Below are positions 8,039 to 13,785 of a stretch of DNA of 15,865 nucleotides, in pieces. The stretch is from positions 1 through 15,865 of the forward strand of contig CAYVKB010000056.1 of NCBI GenBank assembly GCA_964451985.1. Reading direction: 5' to 3'. The DNA comes from GBS-DC sp964451985 (GTDB lineage Bacteria > Armatimonadota > Fimbriimonadia > Fimbriimonadales > GBS-DC). The position numbers were made by a program, and so were the translations under genes. The notes beneath the pieces are model-generated. The model saw only the letters and a program-made list of their open reading frames with translations. It was not told the DNA's origin and made no database searches. Every line of letters begins with the position of its first letter. Position 1 is the first letter of the stretch.

Positions 8039-8104
8039 ATATTGTCGGCGGGAACGCGACGAGCCGTTCGTAGCGTCGGCGTCCCCGCCGACGATTCACA
8101 ATAT
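8039..8104. repeat. Long imperfect palindrome between convergent genes
   Basis: The outer arms ATATTGT (8039-8045) and ACAATAT (8098-8104) are complementary, and so are the inner arms GTCGGCGGG (8044-8052) and CCCGCCGAC (8084-8092). The interior is also partly self-complementary (CGACG and GCGTCG). It fills the 107-base gap between the convergent fibre gene and dnaA. It could be a REP/MITE-like interspersed repeat or a bidirectional transcription end; there is no T tract for a classical terminator. Copy number cannot be seen from one window. Confidence 0.6.
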
Positions 8105-8122
8105 CACTCCGCCAATTGGTAG

Positions 8123-9532
8123 TTATCGAGCGATGCGTTGCCTTAGGGACTGCACGCGCTCGCGCAGTTTGGGGTCTTTGCGCAGGCGTTGTTGTGCCTG
8201 TTTGTAAGCGTGCAGCACGGTGGTGTGGTCGCTGCGTCCGATGGCGGCGGCGATTTTCGCCCACGGCTCGCCGGTTTCGTCGCGGGCGATTAGCACAGCA
8301 ATCTGGCGGGCTTGGGCGATTTCACTGCGGCGGCTCTCGCTTTTGAGTTCGCTGGGAGGGACACCCATCTCTTCGCACACCAGTTGCACAATTCGCTCCA
8401 GCGAAGGGGCTTTAGCAGGTGGCGCGTCCACCAGGTACGCCCGCATCGCTTCCGACGCGAGACTGAGGCTTAGCGGCTCGCCCGTGATAGAACTCTGCGC
8501 CACCAAGCGCGTCAACACGCCTTCCAGCACACGCACATTAGACTGAACCTTGTCGGCGATGAACTCAGCGATGTCGTAGGGCAGTATCACACCGTCGCGC
8601 TCGGCTTTACTGAGGAGAATCGCGATGCGCATCTCCAAATCGGGCGGGTCAATCTCGGCGCACAGCCCCATCTCGAAGCGTGAGCGTAATCGTTCCTCGA
8701 TGCCCACGAGTTCGCGCGGGGACTTATCGCTGGTCATCACAAGTTGCTTGCCCGTGCCGTGCAGCTTGTTGAAGATGTGGAAAAACTCCTCCTGCGTGCG
8801 CTCCTTGCCTGCGATGAACTGCACATCGTCCATCAGCCATAGTTGCACGCTGCGGTGGCGTTCGCGGAACTCGTCGGCTTTCTGCTGACGCATCGCCTGC
8901 ACGTAGTTATTCACGAACTCCTCACCGCTGAGGTACATCACACGCAGGTTCGGCTGACGGCGCAGGGCAACCTGCCCGATTGCGTGCAAAAGGTGCGTCT
9001 TGCCCAGCCCCGGCGGACTGTAGATAAACAGCGGATTGTATCGATCGGTTGCGCCGTTGGCGACAGCGACGGCGGCGGCGTGCGCCATGCGATTGCTCCT
9101 GCCCACCACGAAGGTCTCAAAGGTCAGGTGCGGATTGAAGCGCGGCGGGGGCAGCGTTGGCAAGCCCGGCGCGGGCGCAGGCGGCGCAACGACTACAGCG
9201 GGTGGCGGGGCTTCAGGCATCGGCTCAGGCGTACCTTCGGAGCCAACCAGCTGCACCGTCACAGGGAAGCCCAACTGTTGGCTCAGTCGCTCTTGCAAAT
9301 CGCGCAGGTAGCGTTTCTGCACCCAGTCGCGTCCGAAGGGGATGTCGAGGCGTAGGTGCACGCAATCGCCCTCGATGCCCAAAGGCTCAATCGCCTCCAG
9401 ATACCGACGACTCGATGGCGCGATTTGAGGTAATAACGCCTGAATCACGTTGCGCCAGGCACGTCGCAACTGTGCAGCCGCCGCATCCTCCCCAAATCGC
9501 AACTGCTCCGGTGAGAAGTCCTCCCTGCGCAT
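8123..9532 (-). CDS. dnaA: Chromosomal replication initiator protein DnaA
   Basis: Length 469 residues from the ATG at 9532. Domain I spans ~1-95, including QLRRAWRNVIQALLPQI and the KH-like FGRDWVQKRYLRDLQERL. A proline-rich linker covers ~100-132. AAA+ domain III begins at FNPHLTFETFVVG. Walker A reads YSPPGLGKTH (171-180) instead of the usual GG-x-GLGKT; Walker B is LWLMDDVQF (231-239); the arginine finger lies in RLRSRFEMGL (281-290). Domain IV carries the helix-turn-helix and the signature GRSDHTTVLHAYKQ (432-445). DnaA binds ATP and DnaA boxes at oriC to melt DNA. In the signature the residue before DHTT is Ser434, where E. coli has Arg399. A TTG at 9604 would add 24 residues that overlap the promoter; I reject it. 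No dnaN or recF neighbour is present. Identity is certain. Confidence 0.97.
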   Translation of the reverse strand: MRREDFSPEQLRFGEDAAAAQLRRAWRNVIQALLPQIAPSSRRYLEAIEPLGIEGDCVHLRLDIPFGRDWVQKRYLRDLQERLSQQLGFPVTVQLVGSEGTPEPMPEAPPPAVVVAPPAPAPGLPTLPPPRFNPHLTFETFVVGRSNRMAHAAAVAVANGATDRYNPLFIYSPPGLGKTHLLHAIGQVALRRQPNLRVMYLSGEEFVNNYVQAMRQQKADEFRERHRSVQLWLMDDVQFIAGKERTQEEFFHIFNKLHGTGKQLVMTSDKSPRELVGIEERLRSRFEMGLCAEIDPPDLEMRIAILLSKAERDGVILPYDIAEFIADKVQSNVRVLEGVLTRLVAQSSITGEPLSLSLASEAMRAYLVDAPPAKAPSLERIVQLVCEEMGVPPSELKSESRRSEIAQARQIAVLIARDETGEPWAKIAAAIGRSDHTTVLHAYKQAQQRLRKDPKLRERVQSLRQRIAR

Positions 9533-9572
9533 CGCTTTCTGCGTCCCTGCTCTCGCCTGCGGGGCGGCATAT

Positions 9573-9581
9573 ATATTAGCA
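9573..9581 (-). promoter_or_regulatory. Extended -10 promoter element for dnaA
   Basis: The minus strand reads TGCTAATAT, a TGn-extended -10 with five of six matches to TATAAT. Transcription from about 9566 would leave a ~34-base leader before the ATG at 9532. No good -35 hexamer lies at 16-18 bases, as is common for extended -10 promoters. The AGGGA in the leader is 13-17 bases from the ATG, a poor ribosome-binding site. Confidence 0.35.
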
Positions 9582-9733
9582 TGCTGACCCCGCGACTCCT
9601 GCAAGAGTCACAGGGAACCAAATACCTCTTAATGTAATTCTAACACTTTGGCAGCCAACAAAGAACTTTTTTCGTGATTTTCCCGCTTTTTTGGACATAA
9701 AACGCGCTCAATGTCTCCCAATCCAATCGGTAG

Positions 9734-9769
9734 TAGGGGCGATTCGGACTCCTACAAGATTTGCCCCTA
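9734..9769. repeat. Inverted repeat, possibly a decayed interspersed palindrome
   Basis: TAGGGGC (9734-9740) and GCCCCTA (9763-9769) are perfect 7-bp complements around 22 bases. A nested pair, GTAGG (9733-9737) and CCTAC (9751-9755), could form an alternative stem. The GTAGGGGCGATTC sequence resembles palindromic intergenic repeats seen in many thermophile genomes, but this copy is imperfect. It lies within about 80 bases of the phoU start, so it could also affect phoU transcription. Confidence 0.35.
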
Positions 9770-9796
9770 TCCGTTTCAAAAACTTTGTAGTTCAGG

Positions 9797-9802
9797 TATA
9801 AT
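9797..9802 (+). promoter_or_regulatory. -10 hexamer for phoU
   Basis: A perfect TATAAT ends eight bases before the ATG at 9811. A start site six to eight bases downstream would coincide with that ATG or lie just before it, so the message would be leaderless. No Shine-Dalgarno is present between the hexamer and the ATG, which agrees. Only a weak -35-like TTTCAA lies 17 bases upstream. Confidence 0.5.
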
Positions 9803-9810
9803 AACGCCCG

Positions 9811-10569
9811 ATGATGACACGGCAACTATTCGATACGGAACTGCAAGAGTTGGAGACGAAGGTGCTTGCGATGGCGAGCATCGTGGAGGGGATGGTCGCG
9901 GAGGCGGTGGAAGCGCTTTGGCGCAACGATATGAAACGCGCCGAGGGCGTGTTGCGCCGCGATGATGAGGTAGACCAAATCGATGTGGAGATCGAGTCCA
10001 GCTGCCTGCGCCTAATCGCGCTGCAGCAACCGATGGGCAGCGACCTCCGCACGATTGGAACGATTATGAAGATGATTACTGATATCGAACGGATTGGGGA
10101 TTACGCCGTCGATATCGCGAAAGCAGCGCGTAAACTGCACGACGAACCGCCCGTAGAGCAGCTGGTCGACATTCCGCGCTTGGCGAATGCCACACGCCGC
10201 ATGCTGTTGGACAGCATCGAATCATTCGTGAAGCGCGACCTCCAGAAAGTAATCCATGTGTGTCAGCAGGACGACGAGGTGGACGAGATTTATCGGCGCA
10301 TCCGCACGCAGCTGCAGGAGATTATGCGGGCATATCCAGAACAGGTAACGGCGGCATCGTGGCTGCTGCTGGTGGCACACTATCTGGAGCGCATCGCCGA
10401 CCACGCAACCAACATCGCTGAGCGCGTGTGGTTCATGGAGACAGGGCGTTTGGAGCAGCTTGCCAAAAAGCACAAGAGCGGCGCACTGGAGGAGGTGTTC
10501 GCCGAAGCTGCGCAACACGCCGCCGAGAACCAGACGAGCGAATCGGAAGCGAATGCCGTCTCTATCTGA
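9811..10569 (+). CDS. phoU: PhoU-family phosphate signalling protein
   Basis: Length 252 residues. Two three-helix bundle repeats are visible, each with the acidic metal-binding pattern of the family: DDEVDQID (51-58) with DIERIGDYAVDIA (91-103), and DDEVDEIY (154-161) with YLERIADHATNIAE (191-204). PhoU is a cytoplasmic protein that links the Pst transporter to the PhoR histidine kinase and represses the Pho regulon when phosphate is ample. No pst or phoR gene is in the window, so this copy is either separated from its transporter or serves another carrier. The C-terminal ~40 residues after the second bundle (from GRLEQLAKKHKSG) form a charged extension not needed for the fold. Start ATG 9811 or the adjacent ATG 9814; the promoter suggests a leaderless start. 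It overlaps the next gene by 17 bases, so the two are co-transcribed. Confidence 0.93.
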   Translation: MMTRQLFDTELQELETKVLAMASIVEGMVAEAVEALWRNDMKRAEGVLRRDDEVDQIDVEIESSCLRLIALQQPMGSDLRTIGTIMKMITDIERIGDYAVDIAKAARKLHDEPPVEQLVDIPRLANATRRMLLDSIESFVKRDLQKVIHVCQQDDEVDEIYRRIRTQLQEIMRAYPEQVTAASWLLLVAHYLERIADHATNIAERVWFMETGRLEQLAKKHKSGALEEVFAEAAQHAAENQTSESEANAVSI

Positions 10570-11227
10570 GCGTTGGGAGACGTTGCAAGCGCGCATCGCG
10601 GACGCCTGTGCCCGCGCGGGGCGCAGCCCTGACTCAATTCGCGTTGTGGCGGTGAGTAAGGGCGTTCCTCCCGAACGGGTTCAGAAAGCCTACACACTGG
10701 GACTGCGCGACTTCGGCGAGAACTACTGGCAACAAGCCCGCGAGAAACTCGACCTACTGCCCCACGACATACGGTGGCATTTTATTGGGCATCTCCAAAC
10801 CAATAAGGTCAAATATGTAGTGGGGCGATTTGCATTAATACAAGTGGTAGATAGGGTATCCTTACTACAGGAGGTTCAGCGTGTGGCGCTACAGCGCGGC
10901 GTGGTGCAGCCTGTGCTAATAGAAGTGCGCCTGGCGGATGTGGCGAGCAGGGCGGGCGTTTCGCCCGATGAAGCCCCCGCGCTGATCGAGCAGACTCTGC
11001 AGGCGCAGGGCGTACAGTTGCAGGGGCTGATGGGCGTCGCACCTTACACAGACGATGAGCGCGTGATACGCCAGGCATTCCAGAGCCTGCGTGCACTGTA
11101 CGAAACGTTGCCCGCGCCGAACCGCCAGTGGCTCTCGATGGGCATGAGCCACGACTTCGAAATCGCCATCGAAGAGGGCAGCACGATGCTGCGCTTGGGC
11201 ACCGCCCTGTTTGGGGAACGTACGTAG
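10553..11227 (+). CDS. yggS: YggS-family pyridoxal-phosphate homeostasis protein
   Basis: Length 224 residues, normal for the family. The PLP lysine is K36 in VVAVSKG. Other family motifs are FGENYWQQAREK (54-65), WHFIGHLQTNKVKYVVG (75-91), QVVDRVSLLQEV, PVLIEVRLAD and GLMGVAPYTDD. Near the C-terminus SMGMSHDFEIAIEEGSTMLR (195-214), followed by LGTALFG, binds the PLP phosphate. The protein is a single-domain TIM barrel that binds PLP without known catalysis and buffers free PLP and amino-acid pools. The start is the ATG at 10553, inside the end of phoU, preceded by GGAAG; an upstream extension to 10460 is poorly family-like and would overlap phoU by 110 bases. In many bacteria (ylm cluster) the gene lies beside sepF, as here. 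Confidence 0.95.
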   Translation: MPSLSERWETLQARIADACARAGRSPDSIRVVAVSKGVPPERVQKAYTLGLRDFGENYWQQAREKLDLLPHDIRWHFIGHLQTNKVKYVVGRFALIQVVDRVSLLQEVQRVALQRGVVQPVLIEVRLADVASRAGVSPDEAPALIEQTLQAQGVQLQGLMGVAPYTDDERVIRQAFQSLRALYETLPAPNRQWLSMGMSHDFEIAIEEGSTMLRLGTALFGERT

Positions 11228-11277
11228 CACGGGTGAGACGCCCGTGCGGAAGTTTTGCTTGAGCGGGACGCTCGAGC
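11227..11277 (+). repeat. Two tandem hairpins between yggS and sepF
   Basis: Hairpin 1 has perfect 7-bp arms GCACGGG (11227-11233) and CCCGTGC (11241-11247) around seven bases; its first G is the last base of the yggS stop codon. Hairpin 2 has 9-base arms GCTTGAGCG (11257-11265) and CGCTCGAGC (11269-11277) around GGA, with one G-U pair. A TTTT lies between them. They may be REP-like repeats or a partial terminator or processing site that separates sepF expression from phoU-yggS. Confidence 0.55.
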
Positions 11278-11298
11278 GATAGGTACACGGAGGTCATC

Positions 11299-11721
11299 AT
11301 GAGCCGATACTACGAGGAGATGGAGGAACAGTACGAAGACCGCCCCGGTATGTGGGCGCGGCTGCGCTCGCTGGTCGGGCTGAACCGCGAGCAGGAGGAT
11401 GGCGAAACACTGCCTGCCAACGCTTCCGATACACGCTACCGCCGATTCCACGCTTATCACCTTTGCATCCGCAAGGAGCTGCACAGTCTGGAAGACGCCC
11501 GCGTCGCCGCCGATGGGCTGAAAGAGGGCATCCAGCAGATTATCAACCTTGCTGCAACACCGCAAGGTGTGCGTGAGCGGATTATCGACTTCCTGAACGG
11601 CGTGGTGTACGCGATCGAGGGGAGTGTGGAACGCGTGAGCGAGCATGTGTTTGTGTACGCGCCGCCTCAAGCGATTATCGACGCGCCCCATACCTCTTCC
11701 GGACGTGCGGAGCGTGATTGA
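11299..11721 (+). CDS. sepF: Cell division protein SepF
   Basis: Length 140 residues, within the usual range. The N-terminus MSRYYEEMEEQYEDRPGMWA, then RLRSLVG, contains a short amphipathic helix like the membrane-targeting segment of SepF. A variable linker spans ~30-52. The conserved domain carries LHSLEDARVAADGLKEG (61-77), IINLA (81-85), RERIIDFLNGVVYAIEGSVE (92-111) and HVFVYAPP (116-123), the last being the usual FLxAP strand. SepF polymerises and tethers FtsZ to the membrane at the division site. A strong Shine-Dalgarno GGAGGT (11289-11294) lies four bases before the ATG. It follows yggS, a known neighbour, and is followed by division genes ftsEX after a decayed toxin-antitoxin remnant. 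Confidence 0.93.
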   Translation: MSRYYEEMEEQYEDRPGMWARLRSLVGLNREQEDGETLPANASDTRYRRFHAYHLCIRKELHSLEDARVAADGLKEGIQQIINLAATPQGVRERIIDFLNGVVYAIEGSVERVSEHVFVYAPPQAIIDAPHTSSGRAERD

Positions 11722-11739
11722 GACACACCGTACGCGCTA

Positions 11740-11996
11740 TCAGTCTCGGTACACCTCGCGCCGATGTCCTACATCGAGAATGGTCACAGTCCGCTGCGTA
11801 TCGTCGATTTCATAGATGGCACGATACTTTCCGATGCGCAGTCGCCATCCGGGGCGTTTTTTGAGCTTGAGGCATTTAGCGGGACGGGGGTTTTCTGCTA
11901 AGCTTGTAGCGCATCACGCACTCGCGTGTACGCTTCCGCAAGCAGCTTTGCCAACTGCTTTTGGGCGCGTGGCAAAATCTGAACCGCATATTTCAC
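11740..11996 (-). pseudogene. RelE/ParE-type toxin gene, broken by a one-base frameshift
   Basis: The minus-strand GTG at 11996 overlaps the antitoxin stop as GTGA. It encodes VKYAVQILPRAQKQLAKLLA, then EAYTRVRDALQA, and stops at TAG (11898-11900). In another frame from the same point the sequence continues LAENPRPAKCLKLKKRPGWR, then LRIGKYRAIYEIDD and TVTILDVGHRREVYRD, ending at TGA 11740-11742. The second half is an unmistakable RelE/ParE C-terminus. One extra base within GCTTAGC (about 11899-11904) would restore an 85-residue protein of normal length, so a single base seems to be missing. RelE toxins cleave mRNA at the ribosome; ParE poisons gyrase; the sequence alone does not separate them. 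As written the toxin is dead. A sequencing error in the TT run is the main alternative. Confidence 0.85.
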
Positions 11997-12127
11997 GGGT
12001 GTGCCTGCTCGATGGCTCGTAGAGCCTCTTCTGAGGGAATCGGTGTTTCCTCAGAGGCTTTCGCCTCATCATAAGCGCGGATGTCCACTAACCCTTCTGG
12101 GTCCTCCTTGACACCGACGCCAAACAT
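11993..12127 (-). CDS. Short antitoxin, Phd/YefM-like C-terminal piece
   Basis: Only 44 residues remain from the ATG at 12127: MFGVGVKEDPEGLVDIRAYD, then EAKASEETPIPSEEALRAIE and QAHP. The DIRAYDEAKASxExPIP segment is typical of the toxin-binding tail of Phd/YefM-type antitoxins, and the four-base overlap with the toxin start fits a type II module. The N-terminal DNA-binding domain expected of this family is absent. The frame is open upstream for many codons, but the residues there do not resemble Phd and run into the ftsE start. GGAAAAGAG before the ATG could serve as ribosome-binding site. Either a truncated remnant or an unusually short antitoxin; I favour a remnant because the toxin is broken too. 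Confidence 0.55.
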   Translation of the reverse strand: MFGVGVKEDPEGLVDIRAYDEAKASEETPIPSEEALRAIEQAHP

Positions 12128-12193
12128 GCTCTTTTCCAGGCTTACGAAAGTGGTAGGAATCCCCCCTGCAGGCGCGAATTGGTATTCAGAGCG

Positions 12194-12904
12194 ATGGTTG
12201 AACTCAAACAGGTCAGCGTAGTGTATGGCGAGCAGCACGCGCTGCGCCGAGTGAACTTGCAAGTGGAACAGGGCGAGTTTGTGTTTCTGGTGGGCGCGAC
12301 AGGCGCAGGCAAGTCGACGCTCTTCAAGTTGCTTTACGGCGCGTTGCGCCCCACCGAGGGCGAGGTGTGGGTGCTGGGGCAGCCCGTGCACCGGCTTAAG
12401 CCGCGCGAGTTGCCATTCCTGCGGCGGCGGATGGGCATCGTGCCGCAGCACTATCCGCTGCTGTCACACAAAACCGTGTGGGAGAATATTGCCTATGGTT
12501 TACGCGCGATTGGCTACAACGAGAATGCCGTGCGCCAGCGTGTGGCACAGATGCTTGCCTTAGTGGGGCTGAACGAGCAAGCCCGCCAGATGCCCCATCA
12601 GCTTTCGGGAGGCGAAGCGCAACGCGCTGCCATCGCACGTGCCATCGCCAACAACCCTCCCCTGCTAATCGCCGACGAGCCGACTGCCAACTTAGACCCC
12701 GACACCTCGTGGGAAATTATCGAACTGCTAATGCGCATCAACCTGCGCGGCGCGACGGTCATCGTCTCCACACACAACCGCACGATTGTCGACCGCGCGT
12801 GCCAGCGTGTGGTGGCGATGGATCGGGGCGAGATTATCAGCGACGTGCCGCGCGGTGGCTACCCCATCGAGTTAGACCGCCTGCATGCGACGGTGATGCT
12901 ATGA
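12194..12904 (+). CDS. ftsE: Cell division ATP-binding protein FtsE
   Basis: Length 236 residues from the ATG at 12194; an in-frame TTG at 12179 would add five residues without support. The ABC ATPase motifs are complete: Walker A GATGAGKST (34-42), Q-loop IVPQHYPLL (Q85), signature LSGGEAQR (137-144), Walker B LLIADEP (E162), D-loop ANLD (165-168) and switch histidine in VIVSTHN (H194). FtsE powers FtsX, and the pair activates peptidoglycan hydrolases at the septum through the FtsX external loop. Identification rests on the fold plus the immediate FtsX partner, whose ATG overlaps the FtsE stop as ATGA. The 5' flank is shared with the divergent antitoxin remnant, which begins 67 bases upstream. 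Confidence 0.93.
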   Translation: MVELKQVSVVYGEQHALRRVNLQVEQGEFVFLVGATGAGKSTLFKLLYGALRPTEGEVWVLGQPVHRLKPRELPFLRRRMGIVPQHYPLLSHKTVWENIAYGLRAIGYNENAVRQRVAQMLALVGLNEQARQMPHQLSGGEAQRAAIARAIANNPPLLIADEPTANLDPDTSWEIIELLMRINLRGATVIVSTHNRTIVDRACQRVVAMDRGEIISDVPRGGYPIELDRLHATVML

Positions 12905-13776
12905 TAGACCGCATCCGCTTCGTGCTCCAGGAGACCTGGGCAAGCCTGCGCGGGAGCTGGGCGATGCAAGCGGCGGCGATTAGCACCGCCGCGATTGCAC
13001 TGATTCTGCTGGGCAGCGCGAGTATGGTACTGTCTAAGCTGGACGCCATCGCCCGTGCGCTGCCGAACGAGTTCGAGGCGTCGGTGTTCCTGAAAATGTC
13101 CGCCACACGCGAGCAGGCGTTGCAACTCAAAACGGAAATTGAAGCGATGGCAGAGGTCGCTCAAGTCGCGCTGATTACGCGCGAGGAAGCGTGGGAGGTG
13201 GAAAAACAGAAACTCGCTGGCGAGGTGAACCTCGCCGATTTGCCCAATCCGCTACCTGATAAGCTGACCGTGCGCGTGCAAGACCCCGCGCAGTTGCCGA
13301 TTGTCGCTGAACGCATCGCCAAGTCGCCCCATGTGGACGAGGTAATCGACAGCCGCGAGGAGTTGCAGACGGTGATGAGCATCGCCCGCCTTGTGCGCTG
13401 GACAGGGCTGGGGATTGGCGGGTTGCTGCTGCTTTCGGCGTTGATGCTGATTTACAACTCCGTGCGTTTGACCATCAATGCGCGTCAGAACGAGGTGCAG
13501 GTGATGGCGCTAGTGGGCGCGACGCTGCGCTCGATACGCCTGCCGTTCGTTCTGGAGGGGATGACGCAGGGGCTGCTGGGTGGCGTGATTGCCGCGCTAC
13601 TGGTGCTGCTGGGCGCTGGAGCGACTTCGGACTATATGGTGAGCCAGTGGCCGTTTCTGCGCGACACGCCGCCGGGCTTGCCCCCGCTGCTGCTAATGGT
13701 CAGCCTCCCTTCGCTGGGCGCGCTGATTGGCGGGCTGTGCGCTTGGCGAGCAACACTACGCCATGTGCGTGTTTGA
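12901..13776 (+). CDS. ftsX: Cell division permease-like protein FtsX
   Basis: Length 291 residues. The layout is that of FtsX: a short cytoplasmic N-terminus, TM1 at ~24-46, an external domain at ~48-166, then TM2 (168-188), TM3 (218-242) and TM4 (262-282). The external domain has EFEASVFLKMSATREQA and the family pattern NPLPDKLTVRVQDP (116-129). The cytoplasmic stretch IYNSVRLTINARQNEVQVMA (184-203), then LVGATLRSIRLPFVLEG, is the family signature that contacts FtsE. It is translationally coupled to ftsE by the ATGA overlap. An upstream extension in this frame exists but runs antiparallel to sense inside ftsE's other frame and is not real. The external domain is expected to recruit a cell-wall hydrolase or adaptor, which is not in this window. 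Confidence 0.94.
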   Translation: MIDRIRFVLQETWASLRGSWAMQAAAISTAAIALILLGSASMVLSKLDAIARALPNEFEASVFLKMSATREQALQLKTEIEAMAEVAQVALITREEAWEVEKQKLAGEVNLADLPNPLPDKLTVRVQDPAQLPIVAERIAKSPHVDEVIDSREELQTVMSIARLVRWTGLGIGGLLLLSALMLIYNSVRLTINARQNEVQVMALVGATLRSIRLPFVLEGMTQGLLGGVIAALLVLLGAGATSDYMVSQWPFLRDTPPGLPPLLLMVSLPSLGALIGGLCAWRATLRHVRV

Positions 13777-13785
13777 GGGGGCAGC

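Larger units (their letters stand above)
9533..9810. other. Divergent dnaA-phoU intergenic region
   Basis: The region has 278 bases with AT-rich T runs around 9665-9710, in contrast to its GC-rich surroundings. It holds the dnaA extended -10, the phoU -10, a short palindrome at 9594-9609 (GACTC and GAGTC arms around a TGCA centre) and a decayed inverted repeat at 9734-9769. I searched by eye for TTATNCACA-type DnaA boxes on both strands and saw none, so an origin is not supported although the gene order and AT-richness invite the idea. Confidence 0.5.

Noticed and set aside
9533..9604. DnaA start at TTG 9604
   Set aside because: The extra 24 residues are not DnaA-like and the interval contains the extended -10 promoter; ATG 9532 opens a normal domain I.
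9605..9720. Replication origin in the AT-rich dnaA-phoU gap
   Set aside because: No DnaA-box-like 9-mers were found on either strand; AT-richness alone can be explained by two divergent promoters.
10460..10552. yggS start 31 codons upstream at 10460
   Set aside because: The extension is arginine-rich, overlaps phoU by 110 bases and exceeds the family length; ATG 10553 fits the family N-terminus.
11891..11905. Programmed frameshift joining the toxin halves
   Set aside because: The GCT-TAG site is not a slippery heptamer, and no downstream stimulatory structure is evident; a one-base loss or sequencing error is simpler.
12478..12900. N-terminal extension of ftsX to give a 432-residue ORF
   Set aside because: It reads a second frame of ftsE, with an arginine- and proline-rich composition unlike any protein domain. 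The real ftsX start is the ATG at 12901 overlapping the ftsE stop.
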